From NCBI RefSeq assembly GCF_000265385.1, contig NC_018013.1:1763001-1827000 (forward strand): DNA of 64,000 nt. The letters are read 5' to 3'. The notes beneath the pieces were generated by a model that saw only the letters and a list, made by a program, of their open reading frames with translations, was not told where the DNA came from and ran no database searches. Position numbers and translations under genes: made by a program. Of this stretch, positions 18,013-27,645 are shown in pieces. The stretch is from Aequorivita sublithincola DSM 14238 (GTDB taxonomy: Bacteria > Bacteroidota > Bacteroidia > Flavobacteriales > Flavobacteriaceae). How positions within the stretch are numbered: the first letter of the stretch is position 1; the number at the start of each line of letters is the position of its first letter.

Positions 18013-19863
18013 TAAAGTGTTCGATCCTTCTTTAGCAGTGCTCACTTTTACAAAATACATTCCTGTGGAAACATTTATTTCTTGTTGTATCATTTTTGCG
18101 GAATTATATTTTTCCGAAGAAATTAGCTGGCCCATAATATTGTAAATCTTTACGCTTACATCTGAATATTCCTTACCCAAATCAATGGTGAACCATCCGT
18201 TGGTAGGGCTTGGGTACAATACAATGCTTTTACCTTTTAAAGGATCGGTGCCTAAACTAATGGTATTTTGAATAGCAAGTAGTGCATTTATTTTTCCATA
18301 ACCCCAAGTATTATTTGGAACAGATCCCGTAAAGGCATCCTGATTGCAAGAATTGCGCAATATATTTTTTATCTGGGAGGGAGTAAGGTTAGGTTTTACC
18401 TCTAGCATCAATGCAATAATCCCTGTTACTAAAGGTGACGCGGCACTTACCGCATTTTGGATTCCATATAGGCCGTTACCGCCCTGTACAAGTGAGGTGA
18501 CGTAATGGCTATACCACGTATTGGGACTGTATGCGCCAAAAGCAATTTCGCCCGGAGCCGCAATATCTGGGGCTAATCTCTCATCCTGTGTAGGCCCCTT
18601 ACTGGCGCCGATCCATAATTCTCCAGGATCGCCTTGTCCCGTAAATTGTTGAAAGTTTCCATTAATATCATACCATCCTTCGCTTATTACATAATCTGTG
18701 GGCACTATATTTAATGCGGCACTCGCATAATCATTGATACTGTAGCCAGGCACTACATAGGATAGAAATTTATTGTTACTGGTAAAGTTAGAGGGATTTA
18801 AAGTACTGTGGAATTCGCCACCATTAGGTGTCGATGCACCTTGGAGGCGTACTTTATAGGTGCCTGTTGTTCCAGAAAAATCAATAAGTAATTCTCTCCG
18901 TTCAGCGTCAGAACCCCAAAATTCAACATTCTTTCCGCGATGGGCCATGAAAATATCTCCTAAGTTCTCATCCACAGAGTCATTAGGCCCATTGGGAGCA
19001 GTGAAAGGTCCTTCGACAATTCCGTTAGGTCTTTCAATACTAACCGTAAATCGGTCGCTTTCACTATACCAAAGATCAAATCTTAAATTTCCAGAATTTG
19101 CCTTATCTACCAAAAGGTCAATTGTCTGGCCTTGTGAAACCGTGCCTGAGGCATGATTTTCGCGTCCGCCATCATCACCTATTCCGCAAACGAAAGTATG
19201 ACCACTTTGTACATATTGGTCAATAGCTCTGCTATACATACTCGTTCCATCCGTAGGGCCACCTATGGAACCAATATTCATTAAGGTTATAGACGGCAGT
19301 CCGAGTTCAGCAATTTTATCTGAAGCAAATTGCAACGCAATAGCTATGTAAGAGGGATCAAAAAAAGCATCTTGCCCGGGCTGGCCGTTAAAAGGAGGGA
19401 AATAGTCGTGAGTTATTTTTATACTAATAATGGTAGCTTTTGGTGCTACTCCGTGAAATTGGCCGTCTGTTGTGCCACTGCCATTGCCACAAATAATTCC
19501 GGTGGTTGCGGTGCCATGACCAAACCTATCGGTTGAAAGTGGAGGATCGTTATTTGCCAAAGCAGTATTTAAGGCCTCATGGTCATGAATGGTTCCTACA
19601 CCATAGGGATTATTAGGATCGTTCGCTCCCGTTGGATCGACCATATCGTATATATAGGCAAGCCTCGTATTGCCATTTTCATCAATAAAATCTGGATGTG
19701 TATAGTCAATACCCCGATCGATCATAACAATTAGAACACCTTCCCCGCTTAAACCATATTGCGTATAAACATCATCTAAGTTAACTTCAGCCCTTATTAC
19801 AGGACCCTGAGCAAGTAATTGCATTGAAAATAAGAAAAAAAGAATTTTAATTGTGTTTTTCAT
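17995..19863 (-). CDS. T9SS-exported S8 family serine peptidase (subtilase)
   Basis: 622 aa. Signal peptide of about 18 residues (MKNTIKILFFLFSMQLLA), no long propeptide visible. The catalytic triad is inferred as Asp49 (IDRGIDYTHPDF), His116 (GHGTAT) and Ser473 (AVSAASPLVTG), with oxyanion Asn196. The Ser motif has Ala-Val where most subtilases have Gly-Thr, and SAASP in place of SMAAP. An insert of about 200 residues (240-440) lies between oxyanion Asn and Ser. The T9SS sorting domain is LYPSPTNGWFTIDLGKEY ... STAKEGSNTLRIIKQ. Start is 58 bp after the stop of paralogue 4. Its own promoter is vestigial (a CAATAT -10-like part remains, the -35 is missing), so it is likely co-transcribed. Confidence 0.85.
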   Translation of the reverse strand: MKNTIKILFFLFSMQLLAQGPVIRAEVNLDDVYTQYGLSGEGVLIVMIDRGIDYTHPDFIDENGNTRLAYIYDMVDPTGANDPNNPYGVGTIHDHEALNTALANNDPPLSTDRFGHGTATTGIICGNGSGTTDGQFHGVAPKATIISIKITHDYFPPFNGQPGQDAFFDPSYIAIALQFASDKIAELGLPSITLMNIGSIGGPTDGTSMYSRAIDQYVQSGHTFVCGIGDDGGRENHASGTVSQGQTIDLLVDKANSGNLRFDLWYSESDRFTVSIERPNGIVEGPFTAPNGPNDSVDENLGDIFMAHRGKNVEFWGSDAERRELLIDFSGTTGTYKVRLQGASTPNGGEFHSTLNPSNFTSNNKFLSYVVPGYSINDYASAALNIVPTDYVISEGWYDINGNFQQFTGQGDPGELWIGASKGPTQDERLAPDIAAPGEIAFGAYSPNTWYSHYVTSLVQGGNGLYGIQNAVSAASPLVTGIIALMLEVKPNLTPSQIKNILRNSCNQDAFTGSVPNNTWGYGKINALLAIQNTISLGTDPLKGKSIVLYPSPTNGWFTIDLGKEYSDVSVKIYNIMGQLISSEKYNSAKMIQQEINVSTGMYFVKVSTAKEGSNTLRIIKQ

Positions 19864-19921
19864 GACTTTAAAAATTTTAAGATTATACGTTTATATTGAA
19901 ATCGTTTTGAAATTAGAAAAT

Positions 19922-21508
19922 CTATTGTTTTATAATCCTTAACGTGTTCGATCCTTCTTTAACAGTATTCACATTTACAAAATAAATCCCTACAGGGGCG
20001 ATAATCTTTTGTTCTATCGTTTTGGCAGCAACATATTTTTCCGAAGAAATAAGTTGGCCGAGCATATTGTAAATCTGAATGGATACATCTGTGTATTCCC
20101 TGCCCATTTCTATCGTGAAATTGCCGTTTGTTGGATTGGGGTAGAGTGATATGCTGTTCAAATCATTATCTGAAACATCCAGCATAACCGATTGCATTTT
20201 ATAAACCCAATAATCCAGAAAACCTTGAGAGTTTTCAGTTTTATCTCCTGAAATATCTGAACTGGAGGAATTTGCTACAACAAATCCCCCTTCTTGCGTA
20301 AGAATAATATTTATGGGATCGTCTCTAAAAGTACCTCCAATGGTTTTCTGTCCCGTTATAGCACCAGAACTATTGACATTGAGAAACCAATTGTCGGAAT
20401 CACCTTTTGAAGGATCAGTTTTATCACCACCTATTCCAGAATATGAAATACCGGTAACCAAAAAACTTCCGTCCGTCAGTTCTTTAAAATCTGTAAAAAA
20501 ATCATCTAGGCCGCCACCTATTGTGTTTTCCCAGACTATCGTGCCACTACTATCCAATTTCATAATCCAATAATCAGATAGTCCGAGAGAATTTTCAGAT
20601 TTATCCCCCGAAGCTGGGGAATTCGATTGCCCACCTGCAAGATAGCCACCATCCATAGTAGGGATTACTCCAAATCCAGCGTCATCATTTATACCTCCAA
20701 TGGTATTTTCCCATTGTACGGTTCCATCGGGGTTTAACTTTACTACCCAATAATCAAGACCACCAATAGAATTTTCCGACTTATCCCCTGATATATTTGA
20801 AATGGACGAAGTATTTATGATATAACCGCCATCATTGGCTAATGAAATTGCATTTGTATAATCACCACTGCTTCCTCCTATGCTGTTTTGCCAAAGAATG
20901 GTTCCGTTAGAATCGAGTTTAAGTATCCAAATATCGGCATCTCCGTTTGATGGATCTGTTTTTTCCCCCGAAACTCCTGAAGTTGAAGTGCCCGCTACTA
21001 TATAACTACCATCTGAAGTTTGATGACCTCTGGGAAAATAATCTGCATCGATGCCCCCATAGGTATGTTGCCACATTATGGTGCCCGTAGCGTCTAATTT
21101 TAAGATCCAGTAATCAAACCCACCCCTTGAATTTTCGGTTTTGTCTCCAGAAATATCAGAATTTGAGTCCGCTAAAATCAAGTATCCACCATCCACAGTT
21201 TGGAAAATACTCCATAATCTATCTTCACCGCTGCCGCCAATAGTATTTTGCCAAACTATAGCACCTGTGGCGTTTATTTTCACGATCCAGAGATCACGAC
21301 CGCCATTGGAATTTTCGGTTTTGTCCCCCGAAATATTGGAAAAGGAATCCCCTCCAATAATATAACCGCCATCACTGGTGGGGCTTATTTCTCTAGCATC
21401 TTCCCTTTCGCTCCCACCTATAGTGTTTTGCCAAAGTATGGCTGGGTCTTGGGCGAAAGCTGAAGTAATACTATTTAGAAATACGAGCAATATAATTGAA
21501 GTTCTCAT
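19922..21508 (-). CDS. T9SS-exported seven-repeat protein, paralogue 4 (chimeric sorting domain)
   Basis: 528 aa. The passenger belongs with paralogues 1-3: signal peptide, DPAILWQNTIGGS opening and seven 'SGDK(T/S)E.S.G..DyWi.KLd' repeats. Its sorting domain (LYPNPTNGNFTIEMGREYTD ... NTVKEGSNTLRIIKQ) instead matches the adhesin-like, subtilase and 21.5-kb proteins. The gene thus joins a family-A passenger to a family-B C-terminal domain. It starts 12 bp after the stop of the gene at 21521 and is therefore in one operon with it. Confidence 0.87.
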   Translation of the reverse strand: MRTSIILLVFLNSITSAFAQDPAILWQNTIGGSEREDAREISPTSDGGYIIGGDSFSNISGDKTENSNGGRDLWIVKINATGAIVWQNTIGGSGEDRLWSIFQTVDGGYLILADSNSDISGDKTENSRGGFDYWILKLDATGTIMWQHTYGGIDADYFPRGHQTSDGSYIVAGTSTSGVSGEKTDPSNGDADIWILKLDSNGTILWQNSIGGSSGDYTNAISLANDGGYIINTSSISNISGDKSENSIGGLDYWVVKLNPDGTVQWENTIGGINDDAGFGVIPTMDGGYLAGGQSNSPASGDKSENSLGLSDYWIMKLDSSGTIVWENTIGGGLDDFFTDFKELTDGSFLVTGISYSGIGGDKTDPSKGDSDNWFLNVNSSGAITGQKTIGGTFRDDPINIILTQEGGFVVANSSSSDISGDKTENSQGFLDYWVYKMQSVMLDVSDNDLNSISLYPNPTNGNFTIEMGREYTDVSIQIYNMLGQLISSEKYVAAKTIEQKIIAPVGIYFVNVNTVKEGSNTLRIIKQ

Positions 21509-21520
21509 AATTACATCTCT

Positions 21521-23017
21521 TTAATTTTTAATGACTTTTAAGGTTTTATTTGCCCCTTGGGCGGTACTAATCTTTACGAAATACATACCTGCTACGCTTG
21601 TGATCTTCTTTTCTATTGTTTTTGCCGAAGCGTATTTTTCCGAAGAAATAACTTGGCCTAGCATATTATAAATCTGTACGGCTACTTCTGTATATTCCTT
21701 ACCTAAATCTATAGTGAAATTGCTGTTTGATGGGTTGGGATAGAGGGTTGCGAATTTCAAATTATTGCCGGCAACACTTAAAGGGCCATCAAATTTATAT
21801 ACCCTCATCTGTCCAGAATCTTGTCCGTTGTCATCACGCTGTGGGAATCCAATGCTTATGGTATTTCCTGTACCGCTGAATTCTAGGCCAAAGCCTCCAT
21901 TGTCTCCTGCCTGGCCATAAATTGTTTGTCCCAATTGCACCCAATCAGTTCCATTAAACCGAAACATTCTTGTATTACCACTTAGGTCATTGGCATTTCC
22001 CTGACCCAGCAAGCCTTTTATGGCAATTATATTTCCTTGCTTGGTTATGGAAACTCTAATCCCAATCCTATCGCCATCTGCCATTCCATCTATACTTGAA
22101 CCTTTTTGCACCCACTGGGTTCCGTTCCAGGAAAAAATTCTTGCTCTTCCTATACGATCACCATTGCCATTTTTAAATTCACTTTCAGCTGAAATAATTG
22201 TATTGCCATCTGCACTAATGTCAACGGATAGTCCAAAATTGCCATTGGTTTGTTCGCCTGGAATATCATCTCCCTTCGCAACCCAATCGGTCCCATTAAA
22301 TTCGTAGATACTTACTTCACCATTGCCATTGCTTATAGGATCTGCATAAAGCGCGCCTGCAACAAAAGTATTTCCATCTGCGCTTAATTTTACGGAATAC
22401 CCAAATTGATCATCCATTGCCTCACCATTTATATTTGAACCCAATTTGGCCCACGCACTCCCATTCCAACCAAAAACCCGTACCTGCCCTGTGTTGAGAC
22501 CTTGCGTGCGTGAATCTATGGAACCAATGGCTACCCGATTGCCATCTGCACTCATACTAACCGCGCCGCCACTTTGATCATTTGGGGTTTCACTGGGTAT
22601 GTTTACTCCGCGCTGAACCCAGTTTGTACCATCAAATACAAATACTCTTACATTCCCAGAACCGTTTCCCGTATCATCATTTAATGGTGCGCCGATAGCC
22701 ATTGTATTGCCATCCGCACTAAGACTTACTCTGCTGCTGTGGTCTTCTGCAGCTTCACCATTAATGTCCAATCCTTTTTGGGACCAAGATGTTCCATTGT
22801 AGGTAAACACCCGAACCTGGCCCGCATTGCTTCCTGCATCGTCATTATATTGCGCTCCCACAGCAACAGTATTGCCATCTGCACTAAGGGAGGCCCAGCG
22901 ACCGAAATCGTCTTGAGCGGCTTTACCATTTATATCATTGCCAAGCTGTACCCAATTTTGGGCTGAAACGGTCAAACATAAAAGGCTCATTATTGCAAAA
23001 AATAAAAATCGTTTCAT
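21521..23017 (-). CDS. T9SS-exported repeat protein (WxxxGxxIxGexxxDxxG type)
   Basis: 498 aa. Signal peptide MKRFLFFAIMSLLCLTVSA. About seven repeats of the form 'W.q.G.dI.GeaadD.fG.svslSadGntvaiGa..nDd.gn..GqvRvf.ynGt.W', a common FG-GAP/propeller-like repeat in Bacteroidota surface proteins. T9SS sorting domain LYPNPSNSNFTIDLGKEY ... MYFVKISTAQGANKTLKVIKN. First gene of a three-gene unit, with the promoter at 23091-23128 and the only terminator after the subtilase. Confidence 0.85.
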   Translation of the reverse strand: MKRFLFFAIMSLLCLTVSAQNWVQLGNDINGKAAQDDFGRWASLSADGNTVAVGAQYNDDAGSNAGQVRVFTYNGTSWSQKGLDINGEAAEDHSSRVSLSADGNTMAIGAPLNDDTGNGSGNVRVFVFDGTNWVQRGVNIPSETPNDQSGGAVSMSADGNRVAIGSIDSRTQGLNTGQVRVFGWNGSAWAKLGSNINGEAMDDQFGYSVKLSADGNTFVAGALYADPISNGNGEVSIYEFNGTDWVAKGDDIPGEQTNGNFGLSVDISADGNTIISAESEFKNGNGDRIGRARIFSWNGTQWVQKGSSIDGMADGDRIGIRVSITKQGNIIAIKGLLGQGNANDLSGNTRMFRFNGTDWVQLGQTIYGQAGDNGGFGLEFSGTGNTISIGFPQRDDNGQDSGQMRVYKFDGPLSVAGNNLKFATLYPNPSNSNFTIDLGKEYTEVAVQIYNMLGQVISSEKYASAKTIEKKITSVAGMYFVKISTAQGANKTLKVIKN

Positions 23018-23090
23018 AATATTTGGTTTTAAGGGTTATTGAATTTTTTTTTGAACTTTTTACAGCATGGCTGAAGCTAGTTTCTATTAA

Positions 23091-23128
23091 CTAACGAGGG
23101 TAGTGAAAAAGGTCATCACTGCTTTTAG
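23091..23128 (-). promoter_or_regulatory. Shared ECF-like promoter element, copy f
   Basis: Minus strand: CTAAAAGCAGT, GATGACC (complement of 23111-23117), 14 bp, CGTTAG (complement of 23091-23096). 73 bp upstream of the ATG at 23017. Confidence 0.65.
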
Positions 23129-23259
23129 AGAAAAGATGAAAGAATAAAGAAAAAAGAGGGATGCTGGATTCTGGTAATTGGAAGTTGGAGGTTGGATGCT
23201 GGGTGACAGACTAAAGGGTTTGAATTCTAAAGAAACTTGATGCAGCTATAACGGCTTCG

Positions 23260-26200
23260 TTACGTATTCTTGGCGTTCTTTTTTTTCAGACGAAAGATAA
23301 TAAATAACGCAACCAGTACTAACCCGACAACCCACCACCAAATTGGATTTAATGAATGCTGTAATTGAATGGGAGCAGTATCGCCAATCAATACCAAGCC
23401 TGCCCAATATTGAGGTGATGCAGCACGACCATCAGCAGTGGATAGGTATTTTAATTTGGCTTTTTTAAGAGCTTCATCCTTTGGGAGTCCTTCGGCAAGA
23501 AAATCATAGAAATAGCCAACTATCTGTGAGCTCGAAATTTCATCGATTGCCCAAAGGCTTGTCAAGATACTTTCACTGCCGGCATAATTAAAAGCGTGGG
23601 CAAGAGAAATCATTCCTTCGCCGGGCTGATAGGTTGGTTTTCCAGTTTCGCAAGCCGTTAGAATGGCGAGGTTAGAGGATAGGTCTGTATTGTAAATCTC
23701 ATAACTGTACAAGGAGTTTTCATCATAACTCTTTGGTCCTTCAAGAGTTTTTGCAAAAATAAGCCGAGAGAATTCAGGACTTATATTGTTGCTTTCGCCA
23801 TGGGTGCCAATGTGGATTATTTTGTGCTCTCCGGCCTTATTCTGAAAGACGGTTTTGGAAGCATTTTCATTTAAAAAAGAAGTGCCATCAAAAATTTTAG
23901 AATATTCCTCAGCCAGTTTTACACTGCTGGGTTGCGATAACAGCGTAAGGTAGGTAGCATCCTTATCTAGGGAATCGGTTATACTGATTTTATAATCATC
24001 CTTCATCTCTTTGCTAAAACCTGGGGCGAATGCCACAAAATTGTTTGAGAACATTTTGGGCTTTTTATCTTCATTCAAGAGCAACAGGCTAAAATTATAC
24101 GAAATGGTATATCTTGCCAAAAGGCTGTTTGTGGCAAGTTCATTATAACTTTTTATTTTGGAGGGTGTAAGGGTCTCGAAACTTAAATTGAAAAGCGCGC
24201 CGTCTGGTAGGATGATTATCTTTTTAGTATGGATTAAGTTTTCCAAAGGTTTCCAAAGATTTCCATATAACTCGTAAAGCAGAGCTGATTCTTCTTCTAA
24301 AGAAGGCTGTGGTTTATTTAGGTATTCAATGTGATTTTTGACTGACTCGAAATCCAATTTTATGAGGTTCCGATTTTCCTTGTCCAAAACCATGGCGTAC
24401 AATATTTCGTCAATAAAGAAATAGCGGATAACCGTAGTGTTTTCGGGAATGTATTTTTGAAGATCTTGGAGTGAAACGTCCAAAGTGGCAAACTTCATTT
24501 TATAATATTTTGGATATGCAATTTTTAGGGAATCCAAAAAAGAGTTATAAATGTCGTTCGCCCCAAGATAGCTTTGAAATGATGAAGTGGAATCTTCAAT
24601 GCTGGCTGCAATGCTTACAGCATCTTTTTTTAGCTTGCTTTCACGCTTTACTATCCTTTCGGGTACATCAGCAAAGTTGATTTCATCCTGTACCATCAAT
24701 TTTGATCGAATACCGTAATAGACACTGTTTTCTTGAGTTTCAATAAGTTTGGTTAGGTATTCTTTATTTTTCGTTTGAATGTAAAGGTTGCTATAAAGCT
24801 CTTTTGTGAAACTGTACAATTCCAAAAAGTTAGAATATAATACATTAACATTATCATCTTTTGAAATTAACGCTTTTTGGTCTTCAAGAATTTTAAAAGC
24901 ATGCTCCATATTCTTCAGTAGCTCTTTTAAAAAGATGGAGTCCTTAACGGTTTGTTGTTTATAGCGCGCTTTTGAATTTTCCAGAATTAACAGCGGCTTT
25001 AGGTACGTGAGCTTTACGGCATTAAGGCTCGTGGTCTTGTTTTGGGCTAGTTTGTCAATAAAGGAAATTCCCTTTTCACTCCACTCCAAGGATTTTGGAT
25101 ACTCGCTGACGGTGTAATAAACTTTAGCCAAATTCAGCATATGCGAAATTAGGTCGTTATTGTTCTCACCTCCGTTAGCTTTTAAGTAATTATACGCATT
25201 TAACGCAGTGCTAATTGCAGCTTCCGGCTTATTGTTTTTTGCTAGAAACATTGCTTTATCGATGGCAAAATCCAAATAGGTATCATCTAAGTTTTCGCCC
25301 AAGGCACTTTTGTATAATTTATCAGCATCATTATAGGTTTTTTCCGCTAGCGCTATTTCCCCTTTTTGTTCATAGCAGGTTGCAAGGCTTCCTGTGGCGA
25401 TTGCCTGCCAGAAGATATCTTGGCCAGAATCTGTCTCATATATTTTTAACACCTTTTGGAAGGACGCGATAGCTTTATCAAATTCCTTTAAAGACATTTG
25501 AGTCTGCCCCAACAAAACAATGGAATGCGATTTTTCAGGATCACTATCTTGATACAATTGGTCCCTTTTATGATAGATATAATTTACAAGTTCATAAGCA
25601 CGATTTACGTTGCCAATGTTATTGTAAAGTGTTGACAGGTTTGAAATACCTATCCATAGAAGGCGTTTACTATCTTCAACCGTAGCAGCATCCTTAGACT
25701 CCTTGATTACAAAAGAACAGTCCTTTATTATTTTTTCGAGCGTTTGTTTCGCTTCGGAAATATTTCCCCGGGCTTCCATTATCTGTGAAATGTTCAACTG
25801 GATACCAGCCGCGGAATATATTTTGTAAATGGAATCTTTATCTGCTTTTTGAAGACTGCTTATTGACTTTTCAAAATAATATTGGGCACTGTCCAATTTT
25901 TGGGAGCGCCACATCAAAACACCAAAAAAATTATTTACATCTGATAATCTGTTATAGTCCTTTTCTTTGGATTTCAAGAAGTGGTATTGTGATTTTTTAC
26001 ACTGATGAGTGGCATCTACATATTTTCCAGCGAAATAATAACTACGCGTTAAGACGTAATATGCCTCACCAATTTCATTTTGGGTTGCATCGTTTACAGA
26101 AAGAATAGTTTGCAATGATTCTTGGGATGCCTCAAATGCTTTTTGAGTTTCACCCAAATCTTGATATAGGTAGGATAGATCGTGTAATGCTATATATTGA

Positions 26201-26520
26201 GCACGTTTGCTAGCGCCTAACTTCTTTAGATTTTCAAAAAAAGTTTCCGCTTGTTTAACAGCATTATACTGATTGCTTTTTAAAAGTGAAATCTGTCCCA
26301 CATACTCGATGTACTGGGCGAGGGAATCTATTTGTTTCGCTTTTTTAAAAGTTTCAATTTGGGATTGAAGTTCGGAATCTGCCTGCTTAACCTGATCGTT
26401 TAAAAGGTAAGAGTCAATTAATGCTGTTCCTGTACTTAGTTTTTCTTGGGCACTTAATTTTGTTGGGGAGAGCAAAACGAAAAAAGCCATGAAAAAGCAA
26501 ATTTTGTATTGTTGCCCCAT
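23260..26520 (-). CDS. Membrane-anchored TPR-CHAT domain protein, copy 1
   Basis: 1086 aa. Signal peptide (MGQQYKICFFMAFFVLL...LSA), then about 600 residues of helical TPR repeats, a helical linker, and a C-terminal CHAT domain, a caspase/separase-like cysteine peptidase fold. The probable His-Cys dyad is His907 in HIGTHGES and Cys957 in LTACETG. A transmembrane segment (about 1059-1077, WWWVVGLVLVALFIIF) and a basic tail KKKNAKNT end the protein, so TPR and CHAT should face the periplasm. Third gene of the sigma factor / TPR membrane protein / CHAT unit, 191 bp after the second gene. The substrate is unknown. A 1099-codon relative lies at 29.9 kb. Confidence 0.87.
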   Translation of the reverse strand: MGQQYKICFFMAFFVLLSPTKLSAQEKLSTGTALIDSYLLNDQVKQADSELQSQIETFKKAKQIDSLAQYIEYVGQISLLKSNQYNAVKQAETFFENLKKLGASKRAQYIALHDLSYLYQDLGETQKAFEASQESLQTILSVNDATQNEIGEAYYVLTRSYYFAGKYVDATHQCKKSQYHFLKSKEKDYNRLSDVNNFFGVLMWRSQKLDSAQYYFEKSISSLQKADKDSIYKIYSAAGIQLNISQIMEARGNISEAKQTLEKIIKDCSFVIKESKDAATVEDSKRLLWIGISNLSTLYNNIGNVNRAYELVNYIYHKRDQLYQDSDPEKSHSIVLLGQTQMSLKEFDKAIASFQKVLKIYETDSGQDIFWQAIATGSLATCYEQKGEIALAEKTYNDADKLYKSALGENLDDTYLDFAIDKAMFLAKNNKPEAAISTALNAYNYLKANGGENNNDLISHMLNLAKVYYTVSEYPKSLEWSEKGISFIDKLAQNKTTSLNAVKLTYLKPLLILENSKARYKQQTVKDSIFLKELLKNMEHAFKILEDQKALISKDDNVNVLYSNFLELYSFTKELYSNLYIQTKNKEYLTKLIETQENSVYYGIRSKLMVQDEINFADVPERIVKRESKLKKDAVSIAASIEDSTSSFQSYLGANDIYNSFLDSLKIAYPKYYKMKFATLDVSLQDLQKYIPENTTVIRYFFIDEILYAMVLDKENRNLIKLDFESVKNHIEYLNKPQPSLEEESALLYELYGNLWKPLENLIHTKKIIILPDGALFNLSFETLTPSKIKSYNELATNSLLARYTISYNFSLLLLNEDKKPKMFSNNFVAFAPGFSKEMKDDYKISITDSLDKDATYLTLLSQPSSVKLAEEYSKIFDGTSFLNENASKTVFQNKAGEHKIIHIGTHGESNNISPEFSRLIFAKTLEGPKSYDENSLYSYEIYNTDLSSNLAILTACETGKPTYQPGEGMISLAHAFNYAGSESILTSLWAIDEISSSQIVGYFYDFLAEGLPKDEALKKAKLKYLSTADGRAASPQYWAGLVLIGDTAPIQLQHSLNPIWWWVVGLVLVALFIIFRLKKKNAKNT

Positions 26521-26711
26521 TTTGGATTTTTTCTTAAATATAGCAATAAAATTTTATTCATTAACATTTCTTTAAGAATAATAGCATTTTCTTTCCGCTT
26601 CAAGATTTATACTTAAAGAATATCTATAGTAGAAATTCTTTTTAAGAACGAAAAACGGTTAGCGACACTATGCAAACTGGAATCGCGTAACCTAATTTTC
26701 TAAAGCGGCAT

Positions 26712-27464
26712 TTATTCTTCTTGAAGTAATTTTAGGAGCTTGGTATTTCGATCTGAAGGGTATTTATTCAACAATATTTTGGCTTCCTCGAATTCCCCTT
26801 TCTTTATTTTTGCCAATGCGGTATAATAAGCAGCATCTTCTTTAAAGATACCTTGTTGGAAACGTGTTTCATTTTGAAGAAATTTTAATGATTTGTCCGC
26901 ATTGCCCAATGCCAAATTTGCTACTCCCAAAAAGTAATTTACAGTGTCGTTTTCTGGGTTATCCTTTATTAAAACTTCCCATTTCGCAATGGCTTCATTG
27001 TAATTTTCTTGTTTATAATCCAGCATTCCTTCATAAAATTCTAAGTTGTTTGTAGCACCCATTTTCAAGGGCAACCCAATGTCTGGCTTAAAGTTTTCAG
27101 CAAAGATTTTTTCTGAGGTGGAGTTGCTTTGCATCATCCAAAAAATACCTATTAATCCAACCATTACTGCGGCAATAGAATACCATAAAATCTTGGAATT
27201 TAAGTTGCGGGCAGGGAGCTTTCTTACATCCGTACCTCTTTCTGCAACTCGCACTTGACTGTGAAATTCTTTAATTTTTGATTGCCGAATGCTGTCCTCA
27301 ATTTCTTCCTTTACTTTTTTAATGTGTTCTATTTTTTTCTTTACGTCTGGGATTTGAGTAAGTTTTTCATTCAACATTGTTGCATTATCTGAAGCCTCGT
27401 TTTGGTCCAGATAAGTTTCAATTATATCCCATTCTAATGGGTTTATGTCAATTTGGGATTTCAT
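26712..27464 (-). CDS. Single-TM TPR protein, putative anti-sigma factor
   Basis: 250 aa. N-terminal ~100 residues are cytoplasmic, charged and helical, opening with a segment like those of Bacteroidota anti-sigma partners (LEWDIIETYLDQNEAS). One transmembrane segment (about 92-111, LWYSIAAVMVGLIGIFWMM) is followed by an extracytoplasmic TPR-like region (about 140-250). The position directly after an ECF sigma gene and the single-TM topology suggest it holds the sigma factor at the membrane; this is inference, and no zinc-binding HxxxCxxC anti-sigma motif is seen. The gap to the sigma gene is 169 bp and is mostly filled by a 7-bp tandem array. Confidence 0.65.
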   Translation of the reverse strand: MKSQIDINPLEWDIIETYLDQNEASDNATMLNEKLTQIPDVKKKIEHIKKVKEEIEDSIRQSKIKEFHSQVRVAERGTDVRKLPARNLNSKILWYSIAAVMVGLIGIFWMMQSNSTSEKIFAENFKPDIGLPLKMGATNNLEFYEGMLDYKQENYNEAIAKWEVLIKDNPENDTVNYFLGVANLALGNADKSLKFLQNETRFQQGIFKEDAAYYTALAKIKKGEFEEAKILLNKYPSDRNTKLLKLLQEE

Positions 27465-27498
27465 TCTTTAAGTTTACTTTTTTTATTTTATTTTTACT

Positions 27499-27645
27499 GA
27501 CTACTGACTACTGACTACTGACTACTGACTACTGACTACTGACTACTGACTACTGACTACTGACTACTGACTACTGACTACTGACTACTGACTACTGACT
27601 ACTGACTACTGACTACTGACTACTGAATACTGACTACTGACTACT
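27499..27645. repeat. Tandem array, 21 copies of GACTACT
   Basis: 147 bp = 21 x 7 bp; only unit 19 (27625-27631) differs (GAATACT). On the transcribed strand the unit reads AGTAGTC. The array begins inside the sigma gene: its last three codons and stop lie in it. It fills most of the gap to the next gene. Since 7 is not a multiple of 3, TAG occurs in every frame once per 21 nt. Copy-number change would alter only the intergenic distance. Confidence 0.95.

Noticed and set aside
27499..27645. CRISPR-like array
   Set aside because: Units are 7 bp with no spacers and no cas genes nearby; it is a simple tandem repeat.
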